Source: Ilex aquifolium (Eukaryota > Streptophyta > Magnoliopsida > Aquifoliales > Aquifoliaceae). From it: a stretch of 64,000 nt of DNA. Position numbers and translations under genes: made by a program. How positions within the stretch are numbered: the first letter of the stretch is position 1; every line of letters begins with the position of its first letter. Positions 22,934 through 33,970 of the stretch are shown here, piece by piece. The notes beneath the pieces were generated by a model that saw nothing but the letters and a program-made list of their open reading frames with translations, searched no databases and was not told the DNA's origin. The stretch lies in contig OX637395.1 of NCBI GenBank assembly GCA_951799425.1, positions 13,060,451 through 13,124,450 of the forward strand. Direction: 5' to 3'.

Positions 22934-23835
22934 ATGAGGATTACACTCGACCGTATATTGCATAACGTTTAGATAAGTTTCTTACTTTGAGGGGTTTGAA
23001 ATTTTCCTATCACTTATAGTGGAGTTGTTTGGGTTCCTTGCGAGGTTCCAAGAATTCGCACTATCCATTCATAGGGATCAAGGTTGGGGGCTAATATACT
23101 ATTCCTAGGAAGATTTCATCAATGTTGATGCGTTGGTATATGCGCTTCCTAAAACGGTGTATCTTTGTGCGGATTGGTTGGAGAATTGTGTGCATATGTG
23201 TGGGTCAGGATATACTCGGTGTGTAGATTCATGCTAGACTACCTGAGTACATGAGGTATACTTGCGGTGATTATCTATTGCTTTGAGAATTGATTCCACT
23301 CTTTTATGAATTTTTCAGATTATACATCGAAACTTGAGATCGTTATTAATCGTCCCATGTTTTACTCCAAAATCAATATAATTTATTTTATTAAATGAGA
23401 CTGAACTATTTTCATATATTTTGTAAACCTTGTTTAGGTTTGGGAAGGTTTCTCTACTGGGCTTGTTTGTTCACCCCTTCCTGGATATTTTTCAGATTTT
23501 GGTATATAGGAAGATACCACTCTAGGTGAGCTTATGAAATTGGAGTTTGAGGTGGATCTAGCTTTCGAGGCTTAGAATTCTGTCTATCTCTTTTTAGTTT
23601 CATTGGTTTATGATGGATGAATGTTATTAATATTATTTAGTTGGATGGGATATTAGGTTTTTATTATAGGCTTTGTATGTAATTTTGTATAGTTGATTTA
23701 TGTTCTCTGGATTTGTTCAGTTAAAAAATGAACGATGATGGACTTTGATTTAAATTTTATGATATTTAATTGTGCTCTCATGGTTTGATGGTTAATAATT
23801 AGTTCATGCGTATTAGTGAAAATTAAGGCATGACA
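22934..23835 (+). repeat. LTR-like unit A, left-truncated
   Basis: First of three head-to-tail copies. It begins in the middle of the unit (gattacactcgacc) and ends ggcatgaca. It matches unit B from 23922 onward with few differences. Confidence 0.85.
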
Positions 23836-23840
23836 CTGGA

Positions 23841-24823
23841 TGTAAAACTCCTCAATTGGATACAAGTATCTTCATCTGGACATAAGATTTGGTCCATCCG
23901 GACGCACCTCCGAAAATAGAGGATTACATGCGACCATATATTGCAGAGCATTTAGATGAGTTTCTTACCTTGAGAGGTTTGAAAGGTTCCTATCACTTAT
24001 AGTGGAGTTGCTTGGGTTCCTTGCGACTTGCGAGGTTCTAAGAATTCGCATTATTCGTTCACAGGGATCAAGGTTGGGGCTAGTATACTATTCCTAGGAA
24101 GATTTCAGGAATGCTTATGCGTTGGTATATGCACTTCCTAAAATGACGTATCGTTGCGATGATTGGTTGGAGAATTGTGTGCGTGTGTGTGGGCCAGGAT
24201 ATACTCGATGTGTAGATTCATGCTAGTCTACCTGAGTGCATGAGATATACTTGCGTGATTATCTGTTGCTTTGAGAATTGATTCCACTCTTTTATAAATT
24301 TTTCAGCTTATACATCGAAACTTGAGTACGTTATTAATCGTCACATGTTTTACTCCAAAACCGATATAATTTATTTTATTGAATGAGACTGACCTATTTT
24401 CATATATTTTGTAAACCTTATTTAGGTTTGGGAAGGTTTCTCTACTGGGCTTGTGTGTTCACCCCTTTCTGGAGATTTTTCAGATTTTGTTATATAGGAA
24501 GATACCACTATAGGTGAGCATATGAAATTGGAGTTGAGGTGGATCTAGCTTTCGAGGCTTAGAATTTTGCCTATCTCCTTTTAGTTTCATTGGTTTATGA
24601 TGGATGAATGTTATTAATATTATTTAGTTGCATGGGATATTTGGTTTTTATTAGAGGCTTTGTATGTAATTTTTTATAGTTGATTTATGTTCTCTGGATT
24701 TGTTTAGTTAAAAAATGAACGGTGATGGACTTTGATTTAAATTTTTATGGTATTTAATTGTACTCTCATGATCTGATGGTTAATAATTAGTTCATGCGTA
24801 CTAGCGTAAATTAGGGCGTAACA
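23841..24823 (+). repeat. LTR-like unit B, lacking the promoter part
   Basis: It starts TGTAAAACTCC and ends GGGCGTAACA. Five bases (ctgga) separate it from unit A and five (ctaaa) from unit C start. Compared with C it lacks ~450 bp between cctccgaaaat and gattac, which includes the TATA region. Confidence 0.85.
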
Positions 24824-24828
24824 CTAAA

Positions 24829-25782
24829 TGTAAAACTCCTCAATTGGATATAAGTATCTTCATCTGGATATAAGGTTTGGTCCATCCGGACGCACCTCCG
24901 AAAATTGGGTTTTTCAATTTTACATCATTTGACCTATTCTTGGGACTATATAAACCTTAGGGATCCATTTTAGGATTTTCTTACACGAATTTCAACTCTA
25001 AGGAGCCTAGAAGAGTCTTGGAGAAAAGATGAGGAGGACGTAGAAGAGATCGGGTCAGATTTTTTGTGGGATTAACGCATAGGAAACAACTTAAAGAACT
25101 CTAGGACCAATTTTTGTGAAATCAATGTAGGGTTTCTTTCTCTTGTCTAAACATTGAAGCTAGGGCTTTATTTATATGTAATATTTGACTCAAATCCATA
25201 TAGATACTATAGATCTACAACTATTTTGGGTTTCTTGCAAAAACATGATTCGTTTTTGTTGGAAAAATATTTGATTTACATCTAATGTGTGTTTTTAGTT
25301 CGTAAACTCTAGATCTTGAATAATTTCTAATTAATACTATTTCTTTACCGTCACTTTAGATCTCTTGGTGGTGGGCTTGATGAACTTGAATGCACTAGAT
25401 TATATATCATAGAGCGTTTAGATATGTTTCTTATCTCAAGAGATTTGAAGGTTCCTTATCACTCGTAGTGGGTGTTGGTACCTTGCAGGGTTCCAAACTG
25501 CTATTCTTTCACATTGGTCGAGACAAAGGGTCAGTAAAATACTCATGAGAAGATTTTGTTAAATATTGATATGTCAATATATGCGTGTCCTAAAATTATG
25601 TGGCCCAGTCGCCCTGCGTGATTGGATGGTTAGTATTTGTGGGGGTGAACCAAATATATTTCAATGTGTGAAATTCCTGCTAGTCAACCTGTGTACATGA
25701 GATATTTTTGATATAACTATTTATTCTATGATGAAAATTTTGTACACATATCGAAAATTGAGACCTACCTGTTTTTTTTATA
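24829..25782 (+). repeat. LTR-like unit C, left part
   Basis: It starts TGTAAAACTCC and holds a TATA-like ctatataaacc (24946-24956), as expected of an LTR promoter. It is interrupted at 25782 by the Helitron-like insertion and resumes at 31391-31842. Confidence 0.8.
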
Positions 25783-26169
25783 CTAGTTGGTGCACACGTG
25801 CGTTGTACGTGAACCATCTTGATATTAAAAGTTTTAACTTGATAAAGATTGCTCGTTCTTTACACCACAAAATTTTAGCCTCTAATAAAACTCGAACTAA
25901 ATATCAAATCAATAATTACAAAAGGGTTCAAAGACCTTAGATCAATTTTTGAGACACACAACCTTATTGAGTGCTTTAATATTTAAGTCATTTTCTATAA
26001 CAAAATAGTAATTAGGCTTCTAAGGATGGTATATAACTTCTTTCGATATATGTATGTACATATTATACATACATATATTCAACTACAGAAGTTCCAAATA
26101 CAACAACACAGATAGTCGTAATGATATGTTTTTTCAATCAATTCCCTTTCTTTTCGTAGTTATATTAAT

Positions 26170-26706
26170 GAGTTAATTGTACTAGAGGTCCTCAAAGTAT
26201 GAAGTTTATCTCATTTTGATCCCTAAAGTTTCAATTGCATCATTTTGGTCCCTGAAGTATTGAATATGTTTTTATATGGTCCCTCATGCAGACGGTGTCT
26301 AGATTGCTAATATTTTTTTATCATAAATTTATCACATGATACTTAAATATGGACAAAAAAAAATTTGGATAACTCTTGATCAAATTTTGGTTAAATACCT
26401 ATCTAAATTATACAGTTTTGATCATGAGCTATCCAAATTTTGATCAAAAGCTACCCATACTACACATTTTTTTGTTAAGAGCTACCCAAATTTTGTTTAA
26501 GAGTTATCAAAATTATTTTTTGTCCATATTAAACTATTACGTGACAAGTTTATGATAAAAAATCATTAGCAATCTGAACGTTGTCTGCTTGAATGACCAT
26601 ATAAAAACATATTCAATACTTTAGGGATCAAAATGATGCCACTGAAACATTGTGGATCAAAATAAGACAAACCTCATACTTTGGGGACCTCTATTACAAT
26701 TAACCC
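26170..26706. mobile_element. MULE-type MITE, copy 2
   Basis: It begins GAGTTAATTGTAC and ends ACAATTAACCC, with long inverted arms like 9590-10129. It is flanked by a perfect 9-bp duplication, tatattaat (26161-26169 and 26707-26715). It is nested in the Helitron-like element. Confidence 0.9.
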
Positions 26707-27779
26707 TATATTAATTCTCAACAACCAAACAATGTGCAATCAAACTTCACATCATATTTGAAGCCTAGAGCAGTTTTACAGTGTCTTTATTTTCCTTAAG
26801 TTGTTTCCAACAAACCTACAGCAAGTGCTTACCCTCCAAAAGGGTGGTATTTTCACGACAGCTCTCAAGTATAAGAGAAAGGTATCATGTAGTAACTTGA
26901 ACAAAAGTCCAAAGTCGTCTCCTCAAGGAAAGAATTGGAATCTAAGGTGATAAAAAATAAAGTGAAAATATTCTTTGAGTTCGAGATTTTTGAGATTTAA
27001 CTACTAATGAAATTGAAATTCAATAAATGAAAAATCTGGATAATCTTCAAAATACGTCTCAGCTATGAAAGAGTTTCTACCTTAAATCTATAACTCATCT
27101 GTTTTCTTATTCAAACTATTACAAACGGATGATTTTCAACTAAAAACTTGGAAAGAACTAATGTAGCAATTGAAAGATGGTTTATGATGAAAAAATCGGT
27201 ACTCTAAAGGTTGCAGGAAACACCACAATTATTTGTACCAAGCCTAATTGCATACAAATAACAGGGACGTATGCAAACCAATTAGATTTTTGAAAGCATA
27301 ACATGTTCAATCAATCACATAAATGTTAAAACCCTAGTTTAAGGCATACGCCCTACTTCATAGGTTTGGGATTCCTTCCTCAGATCATCCAGAAGAAGAC
27401 TACTCACTCATGATAGAAAATTAAAGATTGAATTGAAATCGATTGCTTGGATTGAAAAACCGAATGTAAATGACAAAGATTCAAAAGTAAGGACAATTGA
27501 AATTAAGTATTGCTTGAACAATAAAAGAAAAAGGGAAATTCTGTAGAGTAAACCCTAAGACTCTTTAACAAGAAAAGTAAACGAAAAAATCTTAAACGTA
27601 TTCTCTAGCCTCTTTTTGATTCCCCAAAGGGTCTCTATTTATAATGGTTAGAAGGAAAATCTTTAGACCTTTGACCTCTATTCATCCCAAAATTATATCC
27701 TTCCTTGACTGGTCAAGAATCCCCAAAAGATATGGTGAGATCTAATTTTTAATTAAGCTTCCTATGAAAATCTGCCTTG

Positions 27780-28100
27780 ACCTACCAGTAGGACTCTGTC
27801 TGATGAATTCTTTGAAACTTCTATAACCTTTGCTACCAGTAGAACATATGGTAGGACTTCTTTTATAAAAGTACTATAAGCTTGCTACCGGTAGAACATG
27901 TTTAACTACTAGTAGAACTTCTCTAATGAAAAAGTGCAAAGTACTGTGAGTTTTGCTATCAATAGAACGTGAAACACCTACCGGTAGGACTTCTGCACCA
28001 TCCTTATATGGTCCCTAACTACTAGTAGAAATCACATACTACCGGTAGAATCTTCATTCTTCTATCTTCCTATCGGTATAAAACTTACCGGTATAACTCT
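27780..28100. repeat. cluster of CTACCGGTAG-like palindromes
   Basis: About ten copies of ctaccggtag or near variants (ctaccagtag, ctactagtag, cctatcggta), usually followed by gaac or gac and spaced 20-60 bases. They lie inside the Helitron-like element. Confidence 0.75.
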
Positions 28101-30963
28101 TCTTTTCTTCCAATTTGTTTCTAAGACTCTCGGGTTAATCTCTATTCAAGTAAACTCTACCTCAACTTGTCTCTTGCCACCTTTTTAATGATTAAACCCA
28201 ACTTTTACATCCAATTTACCTACAAACACCAAAATCAAGGCTTAATACGCAAACTGTATTAAGTAAAATGAATTAGTATATTAGCAAGCCTAAAGTGAAT
28301 ATGTTAGCTATAAAATAATGCAAGGTCGAAGTATCAACAATAAGCAATTCAAATTAATTAGATTAATAAAAATAATATGAGACATATGAGGAATTAGAAA
28401 TTAAGAGGGAGAAAACTATTAATACTGAACTGTTAAATTGATAACAATAAATTTTATATAGCAAAAACCTAAAGAAAATTGAACTCCAGATTGGATGAAT
28501 CGGAGATGCAACATATGCGTTGCACGTATGCCTTTTTCACAATGAAATATTGTACCCTAACTATGGATTTGTTTTCCCAAAATCTACAATTTTGGTAAAC
28601 ATTTATGCTCACTCCATGATCTCATTTTAGCACATACCCAAAACTTGGATATTATTTAATAGTTTTAATCAACTCAAGCATATGAAACCAAAAAAAAAAG
28701 AAATTGATGCCTCTTGTCACTTAAATATTGATGAAACTCTTCTTGCACCAGGACACTCAAACTTAGCATTCATTTACCATCATGAATTTTTTTCTCGAAC
28801 AGAAAGAATAAAACTACTTAAAAATTATATAATGAATTACAAATATCTTTAGAATCAAGTCAAAAAAATGAGAGAGAATAGCAAGAGTCTTCAAGAGATG
28901 ACTTGTCTAGAATCTAGAAAGATGATACTAGCTTCCCTTGGAAGCAATACAACCTATCTTCAATACCAAGAAAATGTCGAAGACCAAAACCAAATCATGT
29001 AAGAGTCTCACTTTCCACTTATCCTTGAGACACTCACATTCAAAAAATTCATACAAAACCGTCTTTACCAAGCTTCTTTTTCTTGGCTATGGGTTTAGCA
29101 CGTGGAGAAAATCTTGCAAACACTGTTTGAGAAGATAGGTTTATTACTGTCTCTCCAGATTTGAGACTAATATCATTGTCCTCAAGCTTTCTAGCATGTC
29201 CTTCACTTTCTCATACTGCAAAATAAAAAATTTTAAAAAGTACCCAAAGCAAGTTAATAGATTTTAGCCTTTTTGAGACCAAAATAAGATACACCTAACT
29301 TAGCCAACCAGACATAAGGTTGTGGAAATGTGTGATTAAATTAGCCCATTGCACATGAGCAAGCAAAGAGCCATCTACCTCAACCAAGGTCAAAGTTGAT
29401 TACAAGTTAGAAAGCTGAGATAAAATTCAATGATTATACGCCACCCACTTATAAGTTTCATGTTCCTAGTGAGTTTGTCGAATGAGTTGAAGAATAATGA
29501 GAGTTGAGAGAGAGATATAGAAAAATAGTGAGAGAGAGAGAAACAAATAGCAATTAAATGCTAATGTTATTATTGGTTATGAAATTTTCTAGATAACAAA
29601 ATTGACTTCAAAAATTTGTTGAAAGATTTTAACAACAATAATGATTTTAACCAGTGGAAATGATGTTCTCTAAAGTTGCAGAAAGGCTGAATTTCCTATG
29701 GTAATATATGATCAACAAATATGAGAAAAATAAGTATGATATATGGTGATAATAAAAAAATAGTAGTAGACATTACGCAAACCAACTACCAAATCCTATC
29801 ATAGATCCCAAAGAAAGGGTAGGGACCAAAATTAACAAAGCGAAAGCAAATAACATTGACTAACAAGAACAACCTATACATTTTTAAGCTTTCAAACACA
29901 GATTGATACCATATATTTGAATTGGCAGTTTACTGTTGGTGCTTCTACCAAGATTGGGAGTAGTGATTTTTAAAAGGTAGCACAAACATGGTGCTTGCAA
30001 ATTTATAGAAAAAAGCATATTATAGCTAATACGAAACTCAAAAAACCATGGCAGAGTATCTAAACAACAATCCTTCTTGCCTAATGGTCATTAAGAAATA
30101 GGGAAGTACTGCCAATAGAATTGTTAATCGTACTTGTATAGGGTACATCCTTTTACATTGTATAAACTATATTGTTCTCTGTGCCCCCATCTTCCTCCAT
30201 CTTCCTCGCTTCTATAAAATTCTAAATCAAAATATTAATGTCAAATCTTAACCAAAAAACAAACCATACCATTTCAAATGAGCTGTGAAGTGATCAGATA
30301 AAAAAGAATGAATTGTAAAGCAAAAAGAAAAAGAAAAAGAAATCTAATTGAAAAAACAGAAGCAAACGAATTGGCACATAATACATATCCGCTTGTACAA
30401 CACATAAGTCCTGTAGCATTTGATGTTTTCATTATGAATCCTTTTATGCAAAAACCATTCACGATTTTAACTCACATGATCTATTTGAGGTTCATCATGT
30501 TTTTAGGTGACTGGCAGCACATAAAAGATTTCAATTAACACTAAGGTAGTGATACAAGCATGCTTTGACCCATATCTCATTTCATCGTATTTTAAAATTC
30601 AACAAACATATGATGTTTCCAAAACCACGCCAAGGTTTTTTGACCTTATGTCGTTTCTTAAATCCCATTCAAATCAAATTCTGTTTTATAAATCTAAGTC
30701 CACTCTATATAAATGAGTCCACCAACAATTCGAACTCAATAACAGTTTATAAAACATAAAATAATGATTTGAAGATACTCAATTTAATAATTTCTCCTTC
30801 TCATATGTAGAACTTAATTTTGAAAAATCCCTTAAATTAAGAATTGATATAGACTTTTCGAATATGGTGAAATTCACATATTATGACATACTTTTGGAAT
30901 TTATCTACATACCGGAAAAAAAAAAGGCAAAAAAATTGCAATCTCAATTAGCTGTATTTTTAT

Positions 30964-30966
<3 letters not shown>

Positions 30967-31002
<36 letters not shown>
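30967..31002. repeat. (AT)n microsatellite
   Basis: About 18 AT units. Confidence 0.95.
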
Positions 31003-31004
<2 letters not shown>

Positions 31005-31390
31005 AAATATATATTGGTATCATCAAAATCATGTCTAATTCAACAACTTAAACGAAATTTGAGACTTCAAAGCGGAGAAGATAATAGAAACAAAAAATGA
31101 AAGATTAGAGAATGGAACATAAAAGTTATGAGGGGAAGATATAAACTTTTATAGAACGATTATATAAAAAAGAATTCAAAAGTCTTTCAAGATATTGATT
31201 GACATTTAAAAGTCATATTGATATAGACAAAAATATAGAATAGTAGCTCAAGAGTCACAATCACAAATAATATAGCATTAATGTTTTATTCTAACTCTAA
31301 AAGGGTAGTATGGGCATTAACTACATTATTAGGGTTAATATTGCCAAACAAAAAATTTTCACTTTTGTTGACATTTTATAATAGTATAAA

Positions 31391-31842
31391 TTGCTAAACC
31401 TTATTTAAGTTTGGGAGAGATTCTCTACTGAGCTAGTTGTGCGCACCATTTCCTTAATATTTTCATGTTTTGGTGTTGAGGTTGATACCAACATAGGTAA
31501 ACATGTAGATTTGAATTTTGAAGCAAATCAAGATGTGAATCCGGACTTTGCTGCTTAGTGATGGAGAATTTAATTTATCTTAATATTTCTTTTGATGTTG
31601 AGAATAATCATAGTTTGTCATGATTGAAGTAATTAGATATAAGTTTCTTTTTGAATAATATTGAGGTTTTGGGGATATACCCTCTTTATTGTTGAGTTAT
31701 TGCTTTGGGATATTTTGAGATTCTTAGTCAGTGATGTTGGATATTGTTGTTTTTACTCATTAAATAGTATTATTAAGTATGCTCTCATGATTTTAAAAAT
31801 TATTACTTAAATCATGTCTCTTTATAAAAATGGGGTGTGACA
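31391..31842 (+). repeat. LTR-like unit C, right part
   Basis: It continues unit C after the Helitron-like insertion: ctaaaccttatttaagtttggg matches the ttgtaaaccttatttagg segment of unit B. It ends ggggtgtgaca, the expected LTR terminus. Confidence 0.78.
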
Positions 31843-31849
31843 TTTATTA

Positions 31850-32800
31850 TCTAGTCTAAGGTTTGCATTGGGAGAATATTTGCCTCGTTATCTGTTTCTT
31901 TTGCTGTAATTAGGCTAATTGGATATGACTGGTGTTCAAGCTCCTCTACCACGTAATGAGGTTGAGCTTCTTTTAATTTGAGCCCAACCATTTTAATTAT
32001 CTTCCCCTTATTATTATCTCTTAGGGTAAAATTATAAATTAAATAAGATAGTTGAATCTTATCAAACATTTAATAATTTTAAACATGATGATTAAACTTT
32101 ATCGACACAAATAAAAATTAATATTTAAAGCATTGATTTTTATTTTTATTTTTTATTTTTTATTTTTGTGATTTTCTCGTAGTTTCAATTTGCAAATCTC
32201 CTCCATTTTATGGATCCCTATAGGTTATTGAAATCAGTAGACCCTACAAAAGTTGATGTGATGATTGAATTTGACTTGAAAAAATTAGTGAAAAATAAAT
32301 TGTCTATCCAAATCCCTACGGATTTTACATCTCTCAATTTAGGAATTTCAAAACGTGTTAAGTTCATCTATTAACACAAATACAATATAAAATCCTCACA
32401 AATAAATAAATCAATTGAGTTAGTGTTAAACATAAATAATCCGTATAGTTGTTATTGTAACAAAAGCTACATGACTTTTTTTCATTTTTTTTAATTGTAT
32501 AATATTAACAGCTTTAGGTCAAAAAAAATTTTGATTTGACTTTGCTAAAATTTGGATTAAAAACTTTTCTAATGGGAGACTCAAGTCGACAATTTGATTG
32601 AGAGAAATAAAATATTATTCTTAGAGTTTTTAGTTCATAATTTACAATTTAATGCTCCCACTTATTTTTTTGATTGTGGTCCACGAGAGTTATTTGTTTC
32701 GATAACTCAAATATTACACAAAAGGAGAGTAACACAATCTAAATATAATACGACCTGAATATGACACAACATAATAGAAATACTTTTAGTCTAGGCTATT
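31850..32800. other. intergenic AT-rich stretch
   Basis: T-rich runs (about 32140-32170) and no recognisable gene or repeat boundary. Confidence 0.5.
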
Positions 32801-32808
32801 GTTGAGAT

Positions 32809-33427
32809 TACGTATGTCAATCGTATCGGATGAGATAGCCAACTGGGGTAGCGGGAGGTCGGAGATTCGAAGTCCCCTGCGCGCAAATGCTTGATTGTTT
32901 GGTAGGACAAGATCTCTGTTACTTGGACAAATCGTATCCAAATCTCTGGTGTGGGTCTTGAATCTCCAGCGAATCGCAAGTCCTGACTTAAATGGTGTAT
33001 GAGTTGAGGGACCGGTTCATACACCCGGGTTTTGCCATTGGCTCTACTCAGAGTCACGAGCCTGAGCGATATAAGTGCGTCTCTACTCGCTGATGACAGG
33101 CCTTGGGATTTCCCCGTATAATGAAAAAATCGTATCGGATGAAACTGATTCGAATTAAAAAATATTTCACTTATATCTGATTCATTTATTAATTTGTGTC
33201 TAACAAATCGTGGTATATCAGATTCGTGTTGTGTATAATTGGTATATAGGCGAATCGTGTCGTCTATTTTTTCTTATTAATTTTATTCATACCCGATTCG
33301 TTTATTTATCGTATCGTGTCAGGTCTATTCGTTTAATAATTGGGTGGCTTAAAGAAGACTCAAATCTTCTAATTTCATATTGTGTTTATGTCATATTAAC
33401 GGATCGTATCATATTTTGACACTCCTA
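32809..33427. mobile_element. hAT-type MITE carrying a nested SINE
   Basis: The ends TACGTATGTCA and (reverse complement) TAGGAGTGTCA form terminal inverted repeats. The flanking 8-mers gttgagat (32801-32808) and attgagat (33428-33435) match at 7 of 8. The interior has cgtatcgtgtc-type repeats of a common plant MITE. A SINE occupies 32834-33129. Confidence 0.72.
32834..33129 (+). mobile_element. tRNA-derived SINE
   Basis: It is flanked by a perfect 15-bp duplication, aatcgtatcggatga, at 32819-32833 and 33128-33142. Near the left end are a pol III A box-like tagccaactgg (32836-32846) and a B box-like gattcgaagtcc (32864-32875). The right end is a short A run (gaaaaa). About 295 bp with no reading frame of its own. 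The box spacing is shorter than in a tRNA. Confidence 0.75.
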
Positions 33428-33435
33428 ATTGAGAT

Positions 33436-33970
33436 TAAAGTGGATACAATCGGTTCATTCAAAATCGACAAAAATAGAAAATCGAGGGGATGCAGATAAT
33501 CCCCGCAGGTTTTACCTTAGCCCCTTATCAAACGACGTAGTTTATCCCCGAGGCCACGGCACTCCTTGTCCTTTATCATGAAAAAGTGTTATCACTTCTC
33601 ACCAATCTCGAACTCGTGTGTAAACACGACACGCATTAACATGTATGTAAGAATGTTAGAAACCTTCCTTTGTGGTTCAAGCTCTTCCCTTGAACCACTC
33701 ACGCCTCTCTCAATCCTCCACCTGATCGACCCCACGACCGATTATTCCACGAAATCCAACAAAACCCACGTAAATTTCTTCTGAAATACATCAAACCCAT
33801 CTTCGAATTTCAGCTAAAGATCCACCATACTGTTGCAGATTGGGTTTTTCACGTACTCATTACGCGATATAAGTTTCACCATTTTTTGTTGAAATTTTTT
33901 CAATTGTTCCTTCTGCATGATTCATTGTTGAATGCGGTAGAGAGGGAGGACAGAGAAGATTGAGAAATTT
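33436..33970 (+). promoter_or_regulatory. presumed promoter and 5' leader of the DRIP gene
   Basis: Gene-proximal sequence between the hAT MITE and the start codon. No convincing TATA box was found. An upstream frame at 33566-33784 opens with ATG and ends before the start codon. I cannot say whether it lies in the transcript. Confidence 0.4.

Larger units (their letters stand above)
25783..31390 (-). mobile_element. non-autonomous Helitron-like insertion
   Basis: On the minus strand the element starts TTTATACTATTATAAAATG; plant Helitrons commonly start TCTATACTATTATAAA, so the canonical TC appears mutated to TT. It ends with a GC-rich hairpin (CACGT...ACGTG around acaacgc) about 12 bases before CTAG. 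It sits between A and T with no target duplication. Joining the flanks restores the sequence seen uninterrupted in unit B. No Rep/helicase is visible in 5.6 kb, so it would depend on an autonomous relative. Inside are a MULE MITE, a palindromic-motif cluster, an AT microsatellite and otherwise unrecognised sequence. Confidence 0.75.

Noticed and set aside
28500-28530. Second gcgttgcacgt hairpin, a possible nested Helitron end
   Set aside because: No CTRR followed by T at the right distance and no matching 5' end nearby.
28990-29220. Minus-strand splice-acceptor-like ttttgcag followed by a 50-codon open stretch with a Lys-rich end; possible gene fragment captured by the Helitron
   Set aside because: The frame meets a stop directly after the acceptor and resembles no known protein.
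32819-33142. tRNA gene (A and B box-like sequences)
   Set aside because: No cloverleaf can be drawn. The 15-bp flanking duplications and A-rich end fit a SINE.
33566-33784. 72-codon frame upstream of the DRIP start
   Set aside because: No homology, and nothing shows it is in the transcript. At most an upstream ORF.
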